Positions 31,351-43,305 are shown, counted from the stretch's first letter. The stretch is DNA of 64,000 nucleotides from Oegoconia quadripuncta (GCA_949316235.1 OX438748.1:4839001-4903000), one strand, 5' to 3'. Notes: generated by a model from the sequence alone, not told the origin. Translations and numbers: made by a program.

Positions 31351-33025
31351 TCGAGATGCGGTGGCCACGGCTCATTATGGTTGTTGACGCAGACCATAGA
31401 AGAGTATATTCTAAAATGGATACAGATAGTTTTGAATAGGCATCGAATCGTTGACGGAAGAATGGCTGGACACGAAAGTGTATGTGCAATAGGCAATGAG
31501 CCAATACTAATAATAATGTATATCATCCGGCCTACATCCAGCAACTTCGCTTCTATTACATATCCGTCCACCTTGTGGGTCGGACATCCCACACTGCGCT
31601 TATCGTTGCGTGGTCTACACGATACCTCCGTCTAGCAACAGAAAGTGACATAAACCGTTGAACACACAAGTAAACACACAAAGGGCTAACTATCATTGGA
31701 GTAGGATTATGTATCGTCGTAAACCCTTCTACAGATTATTAAATGCTGCATGTAGTCTTTATAGTTTACGCACACTTGAAGTTCTAACGAACGATGAGTA
31801 CTCCTAATAGGCTTAACTTATTTTCACCTTTTTAGGATTTAACTCGGTCGCAATATTTACCTGTTCAACACTCTTTACTCAGGATACGGACCTCATTAAA
31901 CTCAAAACTTTTTGCCGGGCTGCGGTCTGGGTAAAAAGTAACCTCTTTAATTTGCAGCCATTTTAAAAACAGGTAACGAAGCAGATACAGCTAGCTGCCT
32001 TTGGGACGAGGGCCAACAAAGGTTGCAAAGAGTATTTACAGCTTAAATGAGGTATATCCCTTTATACACGTCGGTTTACTTCACAAAAATATGACTTCTC
32101 ACCTAATGAGCTATGGGAGAGAGCGAGGTTCGATGTTTCACTAGGAGAATAAATCAGGAATTAAGACATCAGAATAAGGAGGATGGGGCCTTGAGCAAAG
32201 CAGCGGATTAGTAAGTTGAAGTGGTAGAAAGCAGGGCACATAATACTGATGGCCATTATGGCATTAAAATTCTAGAGTGGACACCACGCACTCGCATGTA
32301 CAGCGTGGAATGTTACCCTACAAGGTGGGATGGATGACATGGGCAGGATGTTGCAGGAAGCTGGATGCACACCGCTTCCAACCGGTTTCCATTCATCCTG
32401 TAAATAACATGATAATCGAATTCATATTTTCTCAATCCGAACCCTACTCAAATCCAGCTGACAATGATCAAAATAAATAAATGACTAATTTAACTTTAAT
32501 GTTGCATTTTCAAACGAGATTTAGCACATGGTATAAAGGCAGAGCAAATAATTTTATTGCCTACTTTATATCTCATGAAGCGGAAAAGGCAACAAAACTA
32601 ATTAAAAACGGGAGCGAAAGCAAAAAGGATACGCATAACAAAGAAGATAAATTACTAAGTTTGTTTTTTAAAGAGACATCGTATTGTTGGTTCTATTTTG
32701 TTCATGGAGTATTAAATAAGCTTTATTTGTGATACGAAATATCACGGATTTTCTGCTACACGCAACGATCAGAGGTCATTAAAAATGTGCCTGGAATAAT
32801 ATGCGACGGAGTTTAAATGAAAAAATAATTGAACAGCCAAAAATCGGCTTCTCAACCGAATTCATTAAGATTTCATTATCTTTCTTCGGAGAGCATCATC
32901 AGATCTTAACCAACCACTCTGGCGGTATACCCCAATAATAAAAAAAAATACATATAGACGAACATACAGAATCTCCTTTTTTGAGTCGGTTAAAAATAGT
33001 ATTTTTTACAAATATCATAGAGAAT
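31351..33025. other. no gene seen
   Basis: Long stretch of mixed composition with short random frames (31381-31635, 32277-32480, 32481-32732), none with a domain or support. Confidence 0.4.
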
Positions 33026-33029
33026 TATC

Positions 33030-33320
33030 ACATTGGTAAAGACTTCAGTGCTCTGCGCGTTCAGTATAATAACACCTTCAGGGGATTGATGGGACTGCCT
33101 TCGCGCTGCAGCGCCTCGGGAATGTTCGTCGCTTGGAACACTGACGGCTTTCATGCCGTGCTGAGCAAGCGTGTGGCTTCTCTGAGGAAGCTGGTGCGAC
33201 GCGGTAACAACAGTCTCCTGCGGGTGATTGTTAAGAGAATGGACAGCCCTGTTCTCGTTGGACTGGATATCATGCACGTGGCATCCAATGAGCACTTTAA
33301 ATTTTACAAACATAGTTAAT
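33030..33320 (+). pseudogene. LINE ORF2 C-terminal fragment (Jockey/CR1-like)
   Basis: Within a 112-codon frame ending at 33319, the part after residue about 20 reads ALRVQYNNTFRGLMGLPSRC, SASGMFVAWNTDGFHAVLSK and VLVGLDIMHVA. The pattern YNNAFR-LLGLP-CSASGMF-DGF is familiar from the end of lepidopteran LINE proteins. The N-terminal 20 residues are probably unrelated flank. 5'-truncated, with no RT motifs. Confidence 0.6.
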
Positions 33321-33579
33321 AAGTTGTTTGTTACTAATACTTTTGTGTATTTTTGTGTACTTATGTGTTTTATTTTATAATGTATGGACGTTAAAATCCG
33401 AAATTAATGTTTTCTTTCTTCTGTCTTTCTTTCTTAATTTTAATCATTCATGATAAGCCGTTCCACGAATTAGAAACAATTTCTTAATAATACTTTTGGA
33501 GAAATGGCCATTCAATAAGCTCTCTTTTGAACTTTGTATCTCAAAAACTTAAAAATGAATCTTGTCATTTCCAAAAAAT

Positions 33580-33908
33580 GTCAATGAAGGAAAACATCGT
33601 GAGGAAACCTGCATGAACCAGGAAACATGTATGCCTGAGAAATAAAAATTCAAAGGCATGTGAAGTTCCCAACCCGCATTGGGCCAGCGTGGTGGGGGGT
33701 TGGGAACTTCACATGCCTTTGAATTTTTATTTCTCAGGCATACATGTTTCCTCCCGATGTTTTCCTTCAGAGTTTAAGAGCAGTCGGATAAATTCACATA
33801 AATATTTAAATTAAATTTAAAAACTTGTTGGTACATGGCTGGTCTGGGAATCGAACCCGGACCTCTTAAATTGGGATACCGCATCTTAACCGCTGAGCCA
33901 CTGACGCT
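33580..33908. repeat. SINE-C inverted pair (foldback)
   Basis: 33580-33697 is the 3' half of SINE-C in plus orientation, and 33698-33908 is an almost full SINE-C in minus orientation (head complement with GAATCGAACCCGG and GAGCCACTGACGC). They meet so that 33621-33674 and 33698-33751 are perfect 54-nt inverted repeats around a 23-nt loop. Confidence 0.8.
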
Positions 33909-34509
33909 ATCCGACGCACCGACGAATTTAAGGAATACATAGATCAAAATTTCATCAACGGTTTACGCGTTAGGGTATCTCTGGGTCAGTCAGTCAATCA
34001 TGACCTTGTCAAACCCCAACGAAAAACAACAGTAAACAGTAATGCGTGGTCCTATTTCAGTATAGTTTTTTTTTTGTGGGAAAGAAGAAAGAGGAAAGTT
34101 TCTTAGCTACGTTTGATGAAACTCTGTTAAATCGCTTCGAAGATATTTCGCTTTAAACATACATGGCACCCGCTAAATACAAATGGCGTTTGCCTGGTTT
34201 AACGTATTCTGGAGTTTATTTGTAAACACTTTACACAGATACAGTAACACGTTTAAAACGGTACCTATATAAAGGTGAACTTATCCCGTGAAGCATAGAG
34301 ATCCAAGAGTCCAGTCGATCCAAATTTCTAATGGACAACGTTGATTGGGCCTATAGAAGAATATTCTCAAACATTTACTCTTATTTATTAAAGGTGTGTG
34401 TGTGTTATAGTATGTGTGTGTGGAGTAGTACTTAGTCTTTTAATAAATAGATTTTATTTAATTTCGAGCAAGAACAAGATAACAAGAATAACAAGGTGGC
34501 CCTACCTAA
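33909..34509. other. no gene seen
   Basis: Contains a short GT-rich tract near 34396-34430. No gene. Confidence 0.45.
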
Positions 34510-34700
34510 GGTTTTAAATGTCCACCTGGCTAGCTACCACCATCTTATCTAAATCTGTCTCCAAGCAGCAATGTTAATAGCATTGTTGTGTTCCGGTTAT
34601 CAGAGATAAGATAGCCAGTCCTCCAAATGTGTTGGGGTTTCCGGGTTAGTACGCTTCCACCTTCGACCTCATCTTCACTTAACATCAGGTGTGATTGAGG
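34510..34700 (+). repeat. SINE-A, 5'-truncated, tail cut
   Basis: AAATGTCCACCTGGCTAGCT through TTCCGGTTATCAGAGATAAG to CATCAGGTGTGATTGAGG. It stops there and lacks the final A-run. Confidence 0.75.
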
Positions 34701-35655
34701 ATCTGCGCGCGGCAGTAACACTGTCTGTTTCTCACCCCTTAGCGAATGTGAGATGTGTTTTTAGTTAGGAATGTCTAAATATTCTCTTTGCTCTACATAA
34801 TATTATAATATTATAATTTATCTATGAAGATCAACCGATCATTAATACAAAGGAATAATAAAGCACCCGGTCGTCTTTACCCAAACCTTTTATTAACATA
34901 TGTCTCTAATGCTAGCCTTTTGTCGGTGTTTACCCCTTCGCAGACAATGGGGTTGAAATTATCGCGTCCCACCGGATCTTCCTGTGGGGGTACGGATGTA
35001 ACATATGTACACATTCGGCGAAATGCGGTTGATGTGAGGTCGAAACGGGAAGGCGTATGGGATAAGTGCAATTGGGGCATAATAATTCTTTGTGCGAAAA
35101 GAATTTTGGCCTTTTATCGTCTTTGGAATAATATACGCAGAGATAAAATGTAACGATCTCACCACTAAGCCATTACTTAGGAGTGTGTCCTTCAGAAAAC
35201 ACTCTTAAAGCAATTGTTAAAGTTTTTGTGATAAGGCGTATTAGGTTATCTTTGATGGACGATTTTGCTACTGCGTTCCAGGATATAGCAGGATCATACG
35301 GGACGCAGTTCCATTAGCCATTCGTTTTTGATAAGCGAAGTTAATTAATATCTGATCCGGATAGAAGGCATTTTAATACAAATGTTTACGTTCTTCGTAG
35401 GAGATATTAAATAGTCGGTACCAGCTTACAGGAGCTCCTTTATTATCATAAAAGAGCTCCAGTATGACTTTGATGCCCACGCAAGCAACCCAATCCGCAC
35501 TGGGCCCGCATGGTGGATTCCAAACCTTCTCCGAGTAAGTGGACACTGTGCTCCAATAGTGAGGACATTTAAGGCTTATGATCGTCCACGATCTACATCT
35601 AAGCAACTTTTGACACTGTTAGGCCTTAGATGAAATGAACCATTATTGAATTGAA
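34701..35655. other. no gene seen; SINE stub
   Basis: A stub with CAACCCAATCCGCACTGGGC near 35484-35510 resembles the 3' part of SINE-C-like elements. The 109-codon frame 34824-35153 has no recognisable content. Confidence 0.35.
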
Positions 35656-35915
35656 CCGCCTCCGTGGCTCAATATAAACAACACTGGGTTTACGATTCGG
35701 AGGTCGCGGGTTCCATCTCCAGTGGGGTACATGTTTAAGTACTCGGTTTGGTTGGTGGTAGGGCATTTTAAATGTCCAATTTGACCTCAATCACACCTGA
35801 TGTTAAGTGAAGATGAAGCCGAAGGTAGATGCGGACTGCCCTGGAAACCCATCTTATTTGGGGGACTGGCTATCTTATTTATCTCTGACAACCGGAACAC
35901 AACAATGCTATTTAT
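35656..35915. repeat. chimeric SINE-A: head forward, body inverted
   Basis: 35656-35780 is the SINE-A head and first linker in plus orientation (CCTCCGTGGCTCAAT, GGTACATGTTTAAGTACTCGG). From 35783 the sequence is the reverse complement of the SINE-A 3' part (TTGACCTCAATCACACCTGA ... GACAACCGGAACACAACAAT). The two parts of one element therefore point at each other. Confidence 0.8.
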
Positions 35916-36986
35916 GAGACATAGAACTGTTTATGTAAATCTGCTTAAGTCGCCGATTATGTATGACAAAATTATGATACAGGGAGAGATGACACGGTCA
36001 TGTCCATATAGGTACAATCAGGTTCAAAAGCACATATTGAATTTAAGGTCAAACGATTAAAATTTTTAACGCTTTTATTGAGGGTCACCTGTACCGATGT
36101 AATCAAATCTTACAACTATAATTTGACCCAATTCCCGGAGTTCTTAGCTGACATATTGTATAATTATGTAGGATGACAAGGCAATATTATGGTGGCATTG
36201 AGCTGGCGTGATGATGGAGCCAGAAGTCACAGAACCTCAATATAGCATGAAGTAAAACTTTCGACTTTTGGCTTATATTATGTAGGTATACATTTATGAG
36301 TAACAACTCATGTTTGTGTTTACTAGAATAATTGTCGATGTTTTATGTTTTATAAGTATTGTTAATCCAGAACTTCTTTATAACTATGTTATAACGATAT
36401 TCCAATACCTTTTAAAAAATCAATTTATAAATATCGATGTTTGGGATTTCGATATCGATAAATATCACTCATGTCTACTTTGAATTTCAAAAGAAAAATA
36501 TTTTCAAACTATAATTGTACTATATAAAATTAGTAATTATTTGCCCTTGGGTTCAATAGAATATAATTCGTTTAAATTGGGACTGGATATGCACATACGA
36601 CCCCAACTGTACCTATTCAGTCACTTCGGCACGTGAAGTATTTTACTCTAAGTCTAATAGCCATAAGGACATAATAACTAACAACTATCAAACGTGAGGT
36701 CGTCGATCTATCTGTAAATAAGGAGAATTGGGGAAAAGGGGGCGAAATAAATGGATCCGGGTCAGCTAGTGCTGATCAAGGGTTATTCCGATACTGGGCG
36801 GATCGGAGCGGATTTAGTGACGGTCCGACCGGTCCGCGATACACGTGAGATTGAAGGACGTACGCACGAATAACCCACTTGTGATTGCGAAAACTTTGAA
36901 CTCTATCATGGACTGACCCAGAGATCATTGCGTAGCCCAAACGCTTAAACCGATGACAATGATGAAGTTGAAAGGTGTATTTCTGA
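35916..36986. other. no gene seen
   Basis: Ends with ATTTCTGA (36979-36986), the left target duplication of the next element. No coding frame. Confidence 0.45.
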
Positions 36987-37288
36987 CAGGGCTTGTTTAC
37001 CGGTTTATCTTTAAACCTAAATCTGAATTAACCAGAATAAAACCGGTTTTCTTAAGAAGCGAAACCAAACAGGCTTTGAATCCATTAAGCGGTTTTTAGT
37101 GGTTTTCATTTCGCTAATACCGACGTGCCGTCTCTATCACTACAACCTTCAAATGATGCCGATACGTGCACTGTCTGCCTGAATTAAAAAGGATTATTCT
37201 GGCTTTAAGTAGCGCTCTCATTTCGGACGCGGAAAATCCTGTATTAACCTTTATTTACCGGTATTTTCGAAACCGGTTACAAGCCCTG
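36987..37288. mobile_element. hAT-like MITE, 302 bp
   Basis: The ends CAGGGCTTGTTTACCGGTTT and, inverted, CAGGGCTTGTAACCGGTTT are terminal inverted repeats. They are flanked by ATTTCTGA (36979-36986) and ATTCCTGA (37289-37296), an 8-bp target duplication with one mismatch. CAGGG-type ends plus 8-bp duplications define hAT elements. No transposase inside. Confidence 0.75.
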
Positions 37289-37296
37289 ATTCCTGA

Positions 37297-38105
37297 GGTT
37301 ACGTAGACTGCTATGGGGTTTATAATAATAATAATACTAAATAAATCATTTATTTTCAGACTACTAAGACCCATATCTATGATGCATAATTTAGCACGGA
37401 TCGTTGTGCTGTCTGGCGTACTATTTTGCAGTCTTCTTTCGGCCAGAAGTCCTCCTTTACGAAGGTGTCCAAGTGATCAGTGAGTATTCGAGCAACAAAC
37501 GTTTTAAAATGGACGTAGTGGCTGGAATTCAGGGAGTCCATCCTCACAAGGTACTTCGTCTTCAGCTTGTGACGAGGTGTTCAACCTTGACTTCTTTATC
37601 TTTTCAATACTCTTTGGTATTTCACTTTTCTGGAATTAGATTCACAATTCGGAATTCAAAAATTGTTTTCGAAAACAGGGGAGAATCGTTTATCGGAACT
37701 GCTACGCCGAGGCAATGTTACGATCTTTATTTTTATTCTACCAAATGTATTGTTGTATTGTATGTATTATACATATAATAGTTTTATTCTAAAAATATAA
37801 ACGTGTGAGTGCTAAATAAAACACAAACTTCAACTTATTCCGGGAACATTTATTCACCGACATCTGTGAAAGTCTGCTGGACCAATAGGTGCAAAGTCCA
37901 CGGCGACCAACTCCTATACCTCCATCTAGCGTCGGCATCCCAGATGGAACCCTACCTGGATGTAGTCTACCACATCCTGTGCCATCATCTCCAACCAAAG
38001 TCAACATCTCCGGAATGAAAGACTCTAGAAAAATGTAAATTGGTAAGTACACACTATTGTGGACGTACGAATGTCACGTACGAAATCTTTAAATTAAAGC
38101 TCGCC
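37297..38105. other. no gene supported
   Basis: The 124-codon frame at 37404-37778 (starting MCCLAYYFAVFF) has no domain I recognise and no codon evidence, so I leave it uncalled. Confidence 0.35.
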
Positions 38106-38292
38106 GTATCTAAATCTGCCGCCAAGCAGCAATGTTAATAGCATTGTTGTTTTCCGTTTGTCAGACATAAGAGATAGCCAGTCCCCCAAATGTGTTGGGG
38201 TTTCCGGGTCAGTACGCTTCCACCTTAGACCTCATCTTCACTTAACATCAGATGTGATTGAGGTCAATTACCAACCCGTTGTGCATAAAAAA
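38106..38292 (+). repeat. SINE-A, 5'-truncated
   Basis: From TATCTAAATCTGCCGCC to TTGTGCATAAAAAAAAA with the family's usual blocks. Confidence 0.75.
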
Positions 38293-39649
38293 AAATATTT
38301 TGAATCTAGCCCGTTACGAAATATTGCTTAGTTGTTTTCTATTAAATTTAACTCCCGACGCAATGAATAAAGAGTGTCAAGTATTTGACAAGGTAGTTAG
38401 TATGTGTGAGAAGACTAAATTCTTAGTCCCGATGTATCTCCGTAATGAGCTATCAGATTTGAGTGTTTTTTTTATATTAAAGACCGAGGACAGATTATTA
38501 TATTTGATGCGATAATATTTAGTTCTTAACACAGTTGTTTTGGTGTATTTGAATAACGTCATAATCGTTCGCGGGTTAAACATTTTTAATTTATAGTAAT
38601 TTAATGTATAGTAGATCTGACTTACCCTATTACAGCTCTAATATACTTGGGTTTAGATCACTTCATTGAACATGTGATGGGCTGCGATTGAGTCGCCAGA
38701 AAAGCCCCTTCGCCCGACGTGTACCTATTAGTTATCGAATCCGACTAATCGTTAGTTTCACAATGGTTCACCCAAATTAGTATATTGAGGTACGTTCCGT
38801 TTTATTTTTGAAACTTACCGCTTTTTATCTGACTACCGCAGGAAGGAAGGTAATGTTTTTAGGGTGTATGTATTTAGGTTACAGGAGGACTTTCCTGTAA
38901 CCTAAATCGCTTCACCTATTTTGAAGTACAAGGTGTCACTAGGTTATAGGCTACATTATAAATGATAAAAAATCCAACGTGGCGCCCGCAAAATGCAAAA
39001 TCGTTTTTGGTATATAAATACTTAAATTTTTATTGGTATTAGTAGTGTAGTAATGGATAATACTCGACTTTACTATGAAATGAGCAACACAGCTTTCAAA
39101 AATGCGGAAAAACGCAACCCGCGCGTGAAATTTTCTCCGATTATGATTCTCCTGAATTTCCAAAAATCGCACCCCAGAGCAACGTGACGTCTTCTAGCCA
39201 GAAAAGTAATAGATTGATATTTATTTAGGTAAGTATTTAAATTTATTCTGGAAACAAATTTAAAATTTGAATTTAAATCTCGCTTCAATTCCGAACCGCC
39301 AAGTTCGAAGTTTCCGTTGCCACATCAGATACGTATCGGCAGTGGGCGAATTGTATTAAAATTTGCATGAGTTTTGTTTCCGTAGCTGATTTCGTGAATA
39401 ACGCTTACTACGCGCGGAATACGGGAAGTGGGAACTGGGACAGATATTTTCAGGTGGATTTGTACATTCGCCACTGTTCTTGCAACGATTCCAGTAGTTT
39501 TATTTCACACTCTTTTGAATGGTACTCTTTGGGCTACTTCTTTTTGCTGCATGTGGAATATATACCTACCTCCTGATATAGGTTGTTTTGCATAGATAGA
39601 TCGCAGGTTCAATTCTAAGGTAGATGATTGTGTATAATAAATACATAAC
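38293..39649. other. no gene seen; short hairpin
   Basis: 38872-38886 and 38893-38907 (ATTTAGGTTACAGGA and its complement) form a perfect 15-bp hairpin with a 6-nt loop. The rest is featureless. Confidence 0.45.
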
Positions 39650-39919
39650 GTTTTTTTTATCCACATGACCTCAATCACACCTGATGTTAAGTGAAGATAA
39701 GGCCGACTGGCTATCTTACCTCTGCCAACCGGAACACAACAATGCTATTAACATTGCTGTTTGGGGGCAGATTTAAATAAGATGGTGGTAGCTAGCCAGG
39801 CGGACATTTAATATACCATCAACCAAACCGAGTACTAAATATGTACCCCGCTGGGGATCGAACCCGCGACCTCAGAAACGTAAACCCAATGTTGATTACA
39901 GTGAGCCACGGAGGCGGTT
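39650..39919 (-). repeat. SINE-A, nearly full, internal deletion
   Basis: Minus strand: CCGCCTCCGTGGCTCACTGT, GGTCGCGGGTTCGATCCCCA, GGTACATATTTAGTACTCGG and GCCTGGCTAGCTACCACC. A deletion removes the block containing the TTTGGGG motif before the conserved 3' end. Confidence 0.78.
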
Positions 39920-40004
39920 AAACGTCATACGTCAAACGTCATGATCTTTATCCAAAAAGGGATTAGTCATAGATAACTTAATCCTAAGTTTAATGCTTGA
40001 TACA

Positions 40005-40170
40005 ACATCCACGGTTCACCTTTCGAAGAATACAGGAAAGAACACGTGAGAAGCGGTGAGACCATCACCATTAAAACATGTAAATCTATAGTATTTTTTT
40101 CCTATGGTGGAAAATCCATTAGGCACATTTTATCAGACCCACGGGAAGAAGCGGTTGTTCCTATTCTTCT
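40005..40170 (+). repeat. dispersed repeat D2, copy 2
   Basis: AACATCCACGGTTCACCTTT, GCGGTGAGACCATC, AAAACATGTAAATCTA and a CCCACGGGAAGAAG segment match 18183-18265 and 43145-43305. Confidence 0.5.
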
Positions 40171-40798
40171 CACGTACCGAAACCTTGTTCATTATTTTAA
40201 TTATCCACTCTCCCGGGCACAAAATAAAACAGAACTTAAACATAAGCTTCCCACGACATTTATAAGGTTACCCGTTCACCTTATCTATCCAATTTTATGC
40301 CCAACGGCAAACAGTTCTGCGTACTATTCGCTGAGCTATGTCGATGACTTTCTACAGATAGAAAAGCATTGAAAATATAATATATCAGTAAGAATTCTCT
40401 GTCACATATTGAAACATTAAAAAAGAACATAAAAATAAAACACCTCACGTAAAACCAATGCGAGACTGCCGATCGTGTGATTGAAATAAAGGTGCATACA
40501 CAATATCGCTAAACACAAAGTGCCCAGGGGAAATCACGGGCCGACGACAAATCTTCCCGGTGATCGTATAAAAAAACGCGGAATCGACGATAAATCCCAT
40601 TTATTGCGGACACCAGCCAACGGTGTGACGCGTGTACAGGTTTTTTTTAAACCGAAATTATGTGTACTATGCTTAAAACGGATGGACAGTTGCTTTGGAT
40701 GATTTGGTTTTATTTGTATGGCTGTTGTGTTGCCACTCTTGTAAATGGAGTATGTTACAAGCAGCAGGCTCTATTCTGCCACATCCATTTTGAATATT
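40171..40798. other. no gene seen
   Basis: No feature recognised. Confidence 0.45.
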
Positions 40799-41094
40799 AA
40801 CGTGGCTCAATGTAAACAACATTGGGTTTACGTTTTGGAGGTTGCCGGTTCGATCGCCAGCGGGGTACATATTTAGTACTCGGTTTGGTTGGTGGTAGGG
40901 CATTTTAAATGTCCGCCTGGCTAGCTACCACCATCTTATCTAAATCTGCCGCCATGCAGCAATGTTAATAGCATTGTTGTGTTCCGGTTGTCAGAGATAA
41001 GATAGCCAGTCCCCCAAATAAATAGGGTTTCCGGGTCCTTAACATCAGGTGTAATTGAGGTCAAGTGCTAAACCGTTGTGGATAAAAAAAAAGA
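40799..41094 (+). repeat. SINE-A, nearly full length
   Basis: CGTGGCTCAATGTAAACAAC, the B box GGTTCGATCGCCAG, GGTACATATTTAGTACTCGG, then the complete body to GTTGTGGATAAAAAAAAA. About 40 bases around the CTTCCACCTTCG motif are missing. Confidence 0.8.
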
Positions 41095-41099
41095 AAGTT

Positions 41100-41195
41100 C
41101 GATCAGTCTTTGGTGACTACAAGTGGCACTTACATGCGAGTGTTTTTGTGCATCGGAAGACACCGGTGGTTCCGTTTGTTTTCAGTTCTTCTTTT
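41100..41195 (+). repeat. possible 5S-derived repeat remnant
   Basis: CAGTCTTTGGTGACTACAAG and CGAGTGTTTTTGTGCATCGG resemble the segment that follows the 5S-like core at 60735-60790 (GGGTGACCACTAGTGGCG...GTGTTTCCG). Weak. Confidence 0.3.
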
Positions 41196-41208
41196 TAGCG
41201 AGTCGACG

Positions 41209-41368
41209 GCAAAAACATCATCATCATATCAGCCGAAAGACGTCCAGTGCTGTACAAAGGCCTCTCCCAAAGATTTCCACAACGATCTGTCCTGCACTGC
41301 CCGCATCCAGCGCCTTCCCGCGATCTCTACCAAATCGTCGGTCCACCTCGTGGGGGGCCTGACGAACA
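41209..41368 (-). pseudogene. RTE-like LINE 3' end
   Basis: On the minus strand it encodes a diverged form of DDLVEIAGR followed by the QDRSLWKS...AFVQHWTSF...DDD type C-terminus. Plus-strand hallmarks shared with 62400-62680 are CAGCCGAAAGACGTCCA, GCGCCTTCCCGCGATCTCTA and CCAAATCGTCGGTCCACCTC. Confidence 0.6.
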
Positions 41369-41382
41369 CATTAAATACAAAT

Positions 41383-41603
41383 AATAAATAAATATACTTG
41401 GACATATATCACCATCTAGGTCCACTCTAAACGACTAGTCTTCTATTGATGGTTGACATACTACACAAATACATTACATGTATAAATGACAACATACACG
41501 TACCCGTAGTTATCATATACATACATGTGCTCCTAGCGGGATTCAAACCCGCGACCTTTTGGGATAGCAGTCATGGTTTCAACAACTACACCAAACAGGT
41601 TTC
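41383..41603 (-). repeat. SINE-B, diverged, full order
   Basis: Tail complement (ACCATCTAGGTCCAC), GTTGACATACTACACAAATA, CTCCTAGCGGGATTCAAACCC and ACTACACCAAACAGGT. Confidence 0.7.
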
Positions 41604-41609
41604 ACACAT

Positions 41610-41819
41610 TTATGAACGAACCAAAAAGATTGTGTTGCCAATATCATCAAAAAGTCAAATATTATCCATTTTTCCCGACACTTACGACCTTGGGATCTTC
41701 AAGTCTAGAGTGAATAGGCATTTACTGGGTGCGCGTGATACATCTTCGGCTACATCGTCACTTTCCATCAGGTGGGATTGTAGTCAAACGCAAAACCAGT
41801 TTTTACTAAAAAAAAAAAA
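41610..41819 (+). pseudogene. LINE 3' end with C-terminal coding and poly-A
   Basis: Encodes DTYDLGIFKSRVNRHLLGAR, then SLSIRWDCSQTQ, and ends in about 12 A residues. This is the best-preserved representative of the LINE tail also seen at 7601-7858 and 51018-51215. Confidence 0.65.
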
Positions 41820-41847
41820 TCAAGCAAAATTGAAGACAAACCGCCTC

Positions 41848-42180
41848 TGCACTTCTCCCACTGTAACTCCTGTAAGCCATGATTATCAGTGGTACTCGTC
41901 ACGGGCGCCTACTGAAGGTGAAGGTAAACGGTGCCCTACCTGACTCTATTGCTACCTTGGACTCCAAAGTAATTAAGGAAAGAATACCTATAGTGAGTAA
42001 GTAGAAAAAGGAGTTTCCCACTTCCCTGCTCGGCAAATGGGAGTGTAACCATGAAATGCAAACGGCACTAGAATAGAGTGAAATTCGGCCCCTTCATACG
42101 CCACGGAGTGAGCCTAGATAGTGAGAGGGAGAATTCAAAGCTCGGCGACTTGGAAACTGACAGTTGGCCACTAAACTGAA
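41848..42180 (+). repeat. dispersed repeat family D1, copy 2
   Basis: Encodes SPTVTPVSHDYQWYSS before frameshifting, continues GACTCTATTGCTACCTTGGA, ATGCAAACGGCACTAGAATA, CGCCACGGAGTGAGCC and ends TTGGCCACTAAACTGAAACA. Parallel to 60820-61140. Confidence 0.55.
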
Positions 42181-42339
42181 ACATATCCACCAATCCGCGA
42201 GCCCACGTGGTAGATTATGTCCCATACTCTATCCTTGTGAAAGAAGGTTGTGTACTCGCTTTGAGTATGTAAGGCTGTCGACGAATGCAGTACAGTTCAT
42301 TAATGCTTAAATGAACTGCAGACTATTCTAACTATATTA

Positions 42340-42580
42340 AACACCAAAACTCAAAATATGCAAATTACACGACATATCTCCTAGCTCCATCATCAGACCC
42401 TTGACACTAAGTGCAATGAATTGGACTCGTCAAAACGAATGTTATGAGCCCAAACTCGAGAGGTTTATTTGTAGCCACTGAAGAGTTCTACAATCCACAT
42501 CTAGCTAATCATCAGACCCTCGACACCAAGTGCAATATATTGGACTCGTCAAAACGAATCATATGAGCCCAAACTCTAAG
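42340..42580 (+). repeat. imperfect tandem duplication (repeat F)
   Basis: ATCATCAGACCCTTGACACTA and TTGGACTCGTCAAAACGAAT recur about 120 nt later as ATCATCAGACCCTCGACACC and the same TTGGACTCGTCAAAACGAAT. A related diverged pair is at 44410-44700. Confidence 0.65.
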
Positions 42581-42694
42581 GGTGCCAAAATACAAAATTA
42601 TAGTATTGTCATCCGAACTACATGTACATACTAAGTTTCATTTCGATACTACAAGTAGAATTAGGTTAAAATTTACTTCCAAGATTTCCAAGAC

Positions 42695-42901
42695 TTCCAA
42701 GGTTCCCTGTGGAACGGACTTCCGGCAGCGGTGTTCCCGAACGAGTACGACATTGGACAAGAAACGAGCCTACACCTTCCTGAAAGGCCGGCAACGCATC
42801 TGTGACACTTTTGGTGTTGCGGGTGTCCATGGGCGGCGGTGATTACTTTCCATCAGGTGACCCGCATGCTCGTTTGCCGCTCTCTCATATAAAAAAAAAA
42901 C
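42695..42901 (+). mobile_element. LINE 3' end, same family as 59482-60630
   Basis: From GGTTCCCTGTGGAACGGACT to CTCTCATATAAAAAAAAAA it parallels 60430-60625: the C-terminal coding end ([15 protein letters not shown]) and 3' end. A short deletion near 42755 removes part of the GGAACCTTCAAG block. 5'-truncated. Confidence 0.75.
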
Positions 42902-43144
42902 TACCAAAATGACAGTAACAAAAAAACATGATACGTCACTGCCAAATTTCCCGCCAAATACTATTGACATACCTAGATACACACTCATAATTACTATTGA
43001 GATGACCATCATATAACATTTCTGCGGTTACGTAATTCATACCTAATACATACATAAAGTCATGACATTTATCCCAAATCGGGTGGTAAGAGATATCCCA
43101 AACTAAAGCGTTTAGGTGATCCATACATTAAAAGATTAACGTTT

Positions 43145-43305
43145 GCAACAACATCCACGGTACACCTTCGAAATATACAGATATGCACAAGTGACAGGGG
43201 ATGAGCCCATCTCGAAACGTGCAAGTATTTAGATGCTTTTGGTGGAAATCCCTTAATCGTCTATTACGACACCCATGGGAAGAGATGGGTTGGTTGTGCC
43301 GAAAC
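43145..43305 (+). repeat. dispersed repeat D2, copy 3
   Basis: ACAACATCCACGGTACACCTT, GGGGATGAGCCCATC and CCCATGGGAAGAGATGGGTT align with the other copies. The following 43306-43650 holds nothing recognised except an ACATACATACATACAT tract. Confidence 0.5.

Noticed and set aside
34824..35153. 109-codon frame as a gene
   Set aside because: No motif, overlapping open frames on the other strand, and repeat-rich surroundings.
37404..37778. 124-codon frame as a possible secreted protein
   Set aside because: Hydrophobic start only, no cleavage context, no domain and no neighbouring exon signals that I could support.
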